Position numbers and translations under genes: made by a program. Positions 24,501 to 28,810 of a stretch of DNA of 28,810 nucleotides are shown here, one piece after another; the stretch's first letter is position 1; every line of letters begins with the position of its first letter. A model generated the notes under the pieces. It searched no databases. It had not been told where the DNA came from and saw only the letters and a list, made by a program, of their open reading frames with translations. Where the stretch lies: positions 1-28,810 of the forward strand of contig JAAEOI010000072.1 in the NCBI GenBank assembly GCA_024244665.1, read 5' to 3'. This DNA comes from Bacteroidota bacterium (GTDB taxonomy: Bacteria > Bacteroidota > Bacteroidia > Bacteroidales > GCA-2748055).

Positions 24501-24843
24501 GGTTGAAAAGGAGGGTTTTGAGCTCTTATCGGGAACCCTCACCCTGGATGCAGATACCACCCTTCAGATTGAGCTGACTACAATTACCGGGGTGGTTCCG
24601 CAGGAAAATCAACAGATCCGGGTATACCCGAATCCTGCTACAGATCTGATCCATATCTATTTGCCTGTAGAGACTGCGCATCTGGAGGTGATTGATATGT
24701 ATGGCAGGGTGGTGGTATCGCGGGTTCTGACCTCGGCGGATGCCCCTTTGGACGTGTCTCAATGGAATGCTGGCACCTACTTGATCAGGGTATCTGACCA
24801 CTCTTCGGTGATTGGAATGGAGCAGATCATGATTGTCAAATAA
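21586..24843 (+). CDS. Secreted multidomain beta-helix protein: N-terminal CBM-like domain, beta-helix, FN3-like, CarboxypepD_reg-like, T9SS tail
   Basis: This protein has 1085 residues from the ATG at 21586. An in-frame TTG at 21565 overlaps the previous stop but adds only a non-signal heptapeptide. The signal peptide ends MGAQ. Residues about 24-175 resemble a CBM4/9-type carbohydrate-binding beta-sandwich (NLVPNPGFELG). A GGGPGPGPG linker follows (about 177-185). The right-handed beta-helix spans about 186-805 (SPTGLDTNPGS, EIYKTTLSNHIWQLFVNG, closing DIGAYEYGD). An FN3-like domain (about 812-915), a carboxypeptidase-regulatory-like domain (about 924-1002) and a T9SS domain (about 1005-1085, VYPNPATDL) complete it. 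It is a paralogue of 8690-11755 with different accessory domains. It is probably a surface or extracellular polysaccharide-acting enzyme; reaction unknown. Confidence 0.78.
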   Translation: MSGLRQVVCSLFIYAGVMMNMGAQNLVPNPGFELGFDVDHQLVAINGSDVSFSGVSGDVFQGDSALQLDIGVVGTGGPQVIGIRHDIDGLDPSKAYQARVAVKGPLGQQFRFRLAGDSKQTKNFTVEADGFRVYTYDIDPLQPAASGTHLFAVEFAFTDNAAGIWVVDSLVLEATSGGGPGPGPGTLARAFVSPTGLDTNPGSMEQPLKSLSKAVEMLAGDTIYMLEGSYSEEVVLQDFSGTSGAPKVITAYPGHEVVMDGTMAIESPWELYQGEIYKTTLSNHIWQLFVNGEMMNLCRWPNVDGFIEDLQPEQPEPLAKSLWDQQGTWGHSATTSTNGVMIDDGGLNLAGSGLDMTGAIAVLNVGSFKTSAAPVSSHAAGQDFFQWDPSYTDPYLTWQKPLHSYYYLEGKLELLDRPGEWYYDAGTKELYLKTKDGVHPDSSGIRGKVQSYAMVLDACSNLFIRNITFNATTISGADCSHLNIENCTFSYPSYSKRILGDYSPSDITIFQGDCHHINLVNNIFQYSEGEAFYLNGNDHLMENNLIRHIDFSCVNLYRIGGTLDFIGENNTFRNNTIYIAGASETITPGSNNTVEGNEVWGIGHLQNDGAMIQYMVGPSVGSTTRFNWLHDCTKMGMRYDGSLDMGNTGLPGVWDPWGSQTKGMVYGNVIWNCPTGLMIKGDYHVIVNNTVFNNSKVGIIMMNPPPDGANPNSICRNNVADMISGYRGGKSPDEYPIPGDHSHNWNGFYQEEKLAEILNDIQNRDFRPVSGELLIEKGTEDINSNDLFPEHTYIDSVYDIGAYEYGDTIYPIAGRRATICSHPIPFDGGESATGDVMLAWRPAFRASGYRVYVGENRQAVAGAGLESSEFKGEQDYNTYIPGPIYREEQRFWRVDALTAGGWEPGDVWSFTATVNANGAVEDGTSEVTFIVSSGGEKLEGATVSMEGKSVLTSGEGEALFDSIPNGGPYGYQVEKEGFELLSGTLTLDADTTLQIELTTITGVVPQENQQIRVYPNPATDLIHIYLPVETAHLEVIDMYGRVVVSRVLTSADAPLDVSQWNAGTYLIRVSDHSSVIGMEQIMIVK

Positions 24844-24880
24844 TTGATATTTTTAAATCTTTCTTTAAGATCAATAAGAG

Positions 24881-26395
24881 ATGAGTTTTTTCAAAAGAGA
24901 GGTGATTTTGGTATTGCTCTTTGCCCCATTGGCCCTGTTCCAGGGGTGTAATCCAGGCGCGGAGAAGGCAGTGGATATTCAGAAACCCAATTTTATTTTT
25001 ATCCTGGTGGACGACCTGGGCAAAGAGTGGATCTCTGCCACAGGGGCGGACTCCATCCGGACTCCTTTCATTGATCAGTTGGCAGAATCAGGCGTTGAAT
25101 TTTCCAATGCCTGGTCAATGCCCCAGTGCACGCCCAGCAGGGTGGCCCTGCTGACAGGTACATATCCATACAACAACGGATGGATCAACCATTATGATGT
25201 GCCCCGGTGGGGACATGGCGCCAGGTTTGACCCTGATAAGAACCTCACCTTTGCCAATGTGATGCGGGCAGCCGGTTACAGGACCTGTGCCGCGGGAAAA
25301 TGGCAGATTAATGATTTCAGGCTGGAGCCTGAAGCCATGGTAAATGCAGGGTTTGATGCCTACTGCATGTGGACCGGTGGAGAGGGTGCCAATGAGGAGA
25401 TCTCCTCAAAACGTTACTGGGATCCGTATATTCACACGAAGGAGGGAAGCAGGGTCTATCCCGGGGAGTTTGGTCCCGATATATTCGCGGAATTTATCAT
25501 GCAGTTTATGCAGGAGAACAGGGAAGAGCCTATGATGATCTACTATCCCATGGTATTAACCCACGGACCGCTGGTGCATACCCCCCTGGAGCCCGACGCT
25601 TCAACAAAAATGGAGAAGCACATGGCCATGGTGCGGTATACGGACCTCATCGTTGAGCGGCTTGTGAAGGAGTTGGAGCGACTTGGTCTCAGAGAAAACA
25701 CCTACCTGATTTTCACGACTGATAATGGAACCGCAGGAAGCATCATTGGAAGCCGCAACGGGATTCCTACCCGCGGCGGAAAAACCTACCTGACCGAGAA
25801 CGGGGTGAATGCCCCATTTGTGGTAAATGCACCGGGGCTGATCCCTGAAGGAGTTTCCACCGATGCATTGATTGACTTTACTGATCTTTTTCCCACCCTG
25901 GCTGAACTGGCCGGAGTTGAACTGCCCGCCGGGACCCAGCTGGATGGAATCTCATTTGCACCAGTCCTTGAACATGGCAGAGAGGGAGAGGGAGAGGGAG
26001 AGGGAGAGGGAGATCGGGAGTGGATACTTGCCATGGGAAGCCTTGCCGGACGGGTAGGTAGTGATGGGATGATCAGGAATTGGCACGGTTTTCGGGACCG
26101 GGCCATTCGTGACAAACGATATAAGGTCTACGTCGATACCCTGCAGCAGATCAACAGGCTGTTTGACCTGGAGAATGATCCGCTTGAGAAAAAAAACATG
26201 GTGGACGATCCCGGTAAAAAGGAGGTGCTGGAACGGTTTGAACTGGTTGTGGGTGATCTGCCTGCCAAAGATAACCATCCTGATTATGTACGCCTTGATA
26301 CCTCCTATTATGATGTGGATCCTGAATACCTGGTTAAGGGCCACCTTAAAGATTTGAAAAGAAGCAACATGTCACCACCCGTATTAAAGAAGTAG
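24881..26395 (+). CDS. S1-family sulfatase lipoprotein with GKWQ variant and in-frame hexanucleotide tract
   Basis: This 504-residue protein has lipobox LFQGC with C23. Landmarks are LVDDL, C83-T-P-S-R, LTGTYPYNNGW, TTDNG and a long FVVNAPGLIPEGV segment. The canonical GKWH is GKWQ (Q142). Residues about 367-378 form a Glu-Gly run encoded by AGAGGG repeats at 25981-26010, in a loop before REWILAMG. The region DAYCMWTGGEG, then RYWDP and FGPDIFAEF, resembles the sulfatases starting at 11952 and 28011. It lies 37 nt after the T9SS protein gene and 17 nt before the next start. The target sulfate ester is unknown. Confidence 0.87.
   Translation: MSFFKREVILVLLFAPLALFQGCNPGAEKAVDIQKPNFIFILVDDLGKEWISATGADSIRTPFIDQLAESGVEFSNAWSMPQCTPSRVALLTGTYPYNNGWINHYDVPRWGHGARFDPDKNLTFANVMRAAGYRTCAAGKWQINDFRLEPEAMVNAGFDAYCMWTGGEGANEEISSKRYWDPYIHTKEGSRVYPGEFGPDIFAEFIMQFMQENREEPMMIYYPMVLTHGPLVHTPLEPDASTKMEKHMAMVRYTDLIVERLVKELERLGLRENTYLIFTTDNGTAGSIIGSRNGIPTRGGKTYLTENGVNAPFVVNAPGLIPEGVSTDALIDFTDLFPTLAELAGVELPAGTQLDGISFAPVLEHGREGEGEGEGEGDREWILAMGSLAGRVGSDGMIRNWHGFRDRAIRDKRYKVYVDTLQQINRLFDLENDPLEKKNMVDDPGKKEVLERFELVVGDLPAKDNHPDYVRLDTSYYDVDPEYLVKGHLKDLKRSNMSPPVLKK
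25981..26010 (+). repeat. Hexanucleotide microsatellite (AGAGGG)x5 inside a sulfatase gene
   Basis: Five perfect AGAGGG units lie in frame and encode a Glu-Gly run. Length change by one unit would add or remove two residues without a frameshift. Confidence 0.95.
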
Positions 26396-26412
26396 AGATG
26401 CAACACTATTCT

Positions 26413-27954
26413 ATGAAGAAAACCGCCTTTTTTGTTGTTTGTGCATTTATACTGTACGGATGCAAAATGGACGGACAGGAGGTCAGGCCGAATATCATAT
26501 TTTTCATCACCGATGACCAGCACCGCGACCAGTTTAACTACCTGCCCGAGGGGAGGAGCGAAGCTGGAGAACCACTCAATCTGACCCCGGGTATTGACCG
26601 CCTGGCTGGCGAGGGAGTGATCCTCGACCGGTGCTATGTGACCACATCGGTATGTACCCCCAGCAGGTACAGCCTGCTATCCGGCACCTATGCAAGCAGG
26701 GCCAGGAATGAGAATTTCCTGGCAGATGCAAAGCGGTACAACCAGGCCAATGTGCACTGGAATGTGGACCTTATCCCGGCAACATATAACATTGCCCAGG
26801 TGATGTCTTCAAATGGTTATTTTACAGGCGGTGTGGGAAAAAACCATGTGATCGCAGGTGAGAGCCGGCACAGGATTCCGCGGGATGCAGATCCTTCAGA
26901 TCCGGAGGTGAAAAGGCAGCTGGTGGCCAACCAGGAGGCCCAGGTAGAAGCCTATAAAGCAAATGGTTTTGATTTTGCGGCCTCCATCTATAAGGGAAAT
27001 CTGCCAAACTCATACCCCCTGGCGCTGGAGGATCACAACATGGACTGGATTGTGAAAGGTGCCCTTGATTTTATAGGTCTGGCCTCTGAAAGGGAGGAGC
27101 CATTTTTTCTCTATTTTGCGACAACCCTGGAGCATGGTCCGGATAAACCCGGTACCAAGTACCTTGGGAATCCCCTGGCCACACCTGTGGGTTTCCTGGA
27201 TGAACCATTGGGGGTAATGCCGCAACGGGACCAGATCACAAAGCGCATTGAAACTGCAGGTCTTCCAGTTGAGAAGGCCGATGTACTATGGCTCGATGAT
27301 GGAATTGGAGCGCTCTTGAAAAAGCTGGAACAAACGGGAGAACTTAATAACACAGTAATCTTTTTTATGAACGACCACGCCGTGGAGCATGGCAAGGGCT
27401 CTCTCTACCAGGGTGGGATCCACACCACCGGCTTTGTATGGGGACCAGATTACCTTGAAAGTGGAATCCGTGTGGATCAGATGGTGGCCAATATCGATTT
27501 TGTTCCCACCGTTTTCGAAATATGCGGCATTGAGAAACCCGTTGATTACCACCTGGACGGGAAGAGTTTTTATTCTCTGCTCAAAGGGGGCGGCCAGCCC
27601 ATACACAAATCACTCTTCTTTGAAATTGGGGCCACCCGGGCTGTGGTGATGGATGGGTGGAAATACTTGGCATTCAGGACGCCGGAAGAGAAACTTCCCG
27701 GACTTGAGATTGATGGGAAAAGGGCCTCGCACATCAATGACCGTCCCGGCGGAAGGGGTTCCGAGCAGCCCGCCATCCGGTACTACCCCAACTACTTTGA
27801 TGCCAATCAGCTCTACCACATAGCGGATGATCCCTCGGAGCGAAATAATCTTTTTGAGGAGATGAAAGGCTCTGAAAAGCTTGAAGCATTACAGGCCGAA
27901 CTGAAATCATACCTTGAGGATTTGCCGGGCGGATTTGCAGAATTCACAAAATAG
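26413..27954 (+). CDS. S1-family sulfatase lipoprotein with GKNH and NDHA variants
   Basis: This lipoprotein has 513 residues from the ATG at 26413, chosen because it gives MKKTAFF and lipobox ILYGC (C17). An in-frame ATG at 26398 adds five residues. Landmarks are ITDDQHRDQ, C81-T-P-S-R and LLSGTYASR. In place of GKWH it has G142-K143-N144-H145, and in place of TSDNG it has MNDHA, which keeps the Asp but has His for Asn. The C-terminal part (DQLYHIADDPSERNNL) is typical of S1 sulfatases. Its substitutions are unlike those of its neighbours, so it probably has a different substrate. It starts 17 nt after the previous stop. Sulfatase assignment is firm; specificity is not inferable. Confidence 0.87.
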   Translation: MKKTAFFVVCAFILYGCKMDGQEVRPNIIFFITDDQHRDQFNYLPEGRSEAGEPLNLTPGIDRLAGEGVILDRCYVTTSVCTPSRYSLLSGTYASRARNENFLADAKRYNQANVHWNVDLIPATYNIAQVMSSNGYFTGGVGKNHVIAGESRHRIPRDADPSDPEVKRQLVANQEAQVEAYKANGFDFAASIYKGNLPNSYPLALEDHNMDWIVKGALDFIGLASEREEPFFLYFATTLEHGPDKPGTKYLGNPLATPVGFLDEPLGVMPQRDQITKRIETAGLPVEKADVLWLDDGIGALLKKLEQTGELNNTVIFFMNDHAVEHGKGSLYQGGIHTTGFVWGPDYLESGIRVDQMVANIDFVPTVFEICGIEKPVDYHLDGKSFYSLLKGGGQPIHKSLFFEIGATRAVVMDGWKYLAFRTPEEKLPGLEIDGKRASHINDRPGGRGSEQPAIRYYPNYFDANQLYHIADDPSERNNLFEEMKGSEKLEALQAELKSYLEDLPGGFAEFTK

Positions 27955-27988
27955 AATAGCCTTGTCACCTGTCAAACTGGTAAACGAA

Positions 27989-28016
27989 CCCCATAAATGA
28001 AACCCCATAAATGAAA
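27989..28016 (+). repeat. Tandem 14-bp duplication spanning a start codon
   Basis: The 14-mer CCCCATAAATGAAA occurs twice back-to-back (27989-28002 and 28003-28016). Each copy holds an ATG. The first ATG (27997) opens a five-codon frame MKPHK whose TGA (28012-28014) overlaps the second ATG (28011), which starts the next sulfatase. Confidence 0.9.
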
Positions 28017-28610
28017 CAGATGAAACGTGTTGTTATATCCATTTTCACAGTAGTATTATCTCTCAATTTGTCAGCCCAAAAGCCCAATGTAATACTGATA
28101 TATGCGGACGATATCAGTGCGGATATGTTTTCGCCCTATAAACAGCCAGAGTCGGCCCGGACACCAAACATTGAGGGGATGGCAGAGGAGGGTATCTATT
28201 TTAAAACCTGTTTTGCACCTGCTATTTGTGGCCCATCCAGGGCTTTAATGATGACCGGAGTGTATGCCAACTATACTGGAGCCTATCGCAATGATATATG
28301 GACCAATGGTATTCGAAAGGATATCTATAGTAAATACCCAAGCTGGGCACGTATTTTAAGTGAAAATGGTTACAAAACTGCCATTGCAGGAAAATGGCAT
28401 GCCGGCGCTCAAATGCCCTATGAGAAGGTGGTGGGCTTTGATGAGCACTGCCTGTGGGAATCACCAGGCAAAATTGAACATGCTACCGGGGTGGATATAT
28501 ATGAAGAGGGCCTGCGCCTGAAGACAGACCAGAGAGATATCAGGTACTGGCATCCTTGTCTGTTACGCAACAAGGAGTATGTGCCTGTAACCCTGGATGA
28601 TTTCGGACCC
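28011..28610 (+). CDS. S1-family sulfatase, N-terminal part only, homology broken at about 28610
   Basis: The frame opens at ATG 28011 (ATG 28020 is also possible) with an SPI signal peptide ending NLSAQ. Sulfatase landmarks are YADDISADMF, C73-G-P-S-R, MTGVYANYTGAYRN and AGKWHAG. It closely resembles the sulfatase at 11952-13433, including VGFDEHCLW and the DDFGP segment at 28596-28610. After DDFGP that protein continues EICSSFLMDF, but here the frame continues with unrelated, Arg-rich sequence to the window end with no stop. Only about 200 sulfatase codons are therefore real in this window. See the antisense GST fragment for the likely cause. No complete product is encoded here. Confidence 0.85.
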
Positions 28611-28781
28611 GTCTGCCAATACCGGCAGACTGCTTTGCGGCGCGATGGCCTTTATCTTATACAAGTGGTACCCGGGCAATACCGGTTCCGAGCGATAAGC
28701 AATGCCCTTGTACTCCAGCGCCCACCGCGCCACTTCACAAAAATGGGAGTGGGGAAATTCGTACAGGATCGGCCGCGACAT
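28590..28781 (-). pseudogene. Antisense glutathione S-transferase N-terminal fragment
   Basis: On the minus strand, from ATG 28781-28779, the frame reads like the thioredoxin-fold N-terminal domain of a glutathione S-transferase: ILYEFPHSHFCEVARWALEY, then GIAYRSEPVLPG, then SSLPVLADGSEIIQG. GST proteins normally continue 'S..I..YL', but here the frame becomes YRHILLVA and stops. The 3' end of the GST homology (28590) therefore meets the 3' end of the sulfatase homology (28610), with about 21 nt shared by both. Its codon use (CG-rich) is unlike the rest of the window. It is most likely foreign sequence joined by assembly or recombination, not a resident gene. Confidence 0.7.
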
Positions 28782-28810
28782 TGGCTAACTCAGGCGCGTG
28801 AAAAATCGAA

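Noticed and set aside
24844..24880. Terminator hairpin (ATCTT...AAGAT) after the T9SS beta-helix gene
   Set aside because: The stem has only five A/T-rich pairs, no T-run follows, and the next gene starts within 37 nt.
28563..28781. Resident GST gene at the window end
   Set aside because: The frame loses GST homology exactly where the sulfatase homology begins on the other strand, and its composition is foreign to the locus. Treated as a joined fragment instead.
1..28810. CRISPR arrays, tRNA or rRNA genes, insertion sequences, SusC/SusD genes
   Set aside because: No regularly spaced repeats, tRNA-like cloverleafs, transposase motifs or TonB-receptor/SusD-like proteins were found on reading the window.

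Overview
This window is a dense, single-strand (all +) polysaccharide-degradation locus. It most likely comes from a member of the Bacteroidota. Three large secreted proteins end in a C-terminal domain of the type IX secretion (T9SS) kind, with a 'PNP' motif and a short beta-sandwich. Many others carry Sec/SPI or lipoprotein signal peptides, and enzyme, sulfatase and esterase genes are stacked with almost no intergenic space, as in Bacteroidota polysaccharide utilisation loci (PULs). No SusC/SusD pair, regulator, tRNA, IS element or CRISPR array is present, so this is the enzyme part of a larger locus. Layout: (1) 2-187 is the tail of a probable unsaturated glycuronyl hydrolase (GH105/GH88-like). 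(2) 190-2442 is a DUF4861-like domain fused to a complete GH29 alpha-L-fucosidase. (3) 2459-3307 is a small alpha/beta-hydrolase esterase. (4) 3336-8564 holds two large bifunctional esterases that carry the same two hydrolase modules in opposite order (A-B, then B-A). (5) 8690-11755 is a beta-helix protein with a T9SS tail. (6) 11952-16511 holds three sulfatases that overlap or abut. (7) 16522-19981 is a divergent GH29-like lipoprotein followed by a beta-helix protein that may be GH141-like. (8) 20003-27954 is sulfatase, beta-helix/T9SS, sulfatase, sulfatase. (9) From 28011 a seventh sulfatase begins, but its homology stops at about 28610 and an antisense glutathione S-transferase fragment takes over to the window end. 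Working together (inference): unsaturated uronyl hydrolase, fucosidase-type enzymes, esterases, three beta-helix enzymes and seven cysteine-type S1 sulfatases fit stepwise removal of esters, sulfates and fucose from a fucose- and uronate-containing sulfated polysaccharide such as fucoidan or a related algal glycan. The T9SS proteins would act at or outside the cell surface, and the lipoproteins and SPI proteins at the surface or in the periplasm. The true substrate cannot be read from sequence alone. The strongest oddities are the mirrored A-B/B-A esterase pair with its compositional mosaic, the DUF4861-GH29 fusion, active-site variation among the sulfatases and in the second GH29, and the probable chimeric join at 28590-28610.
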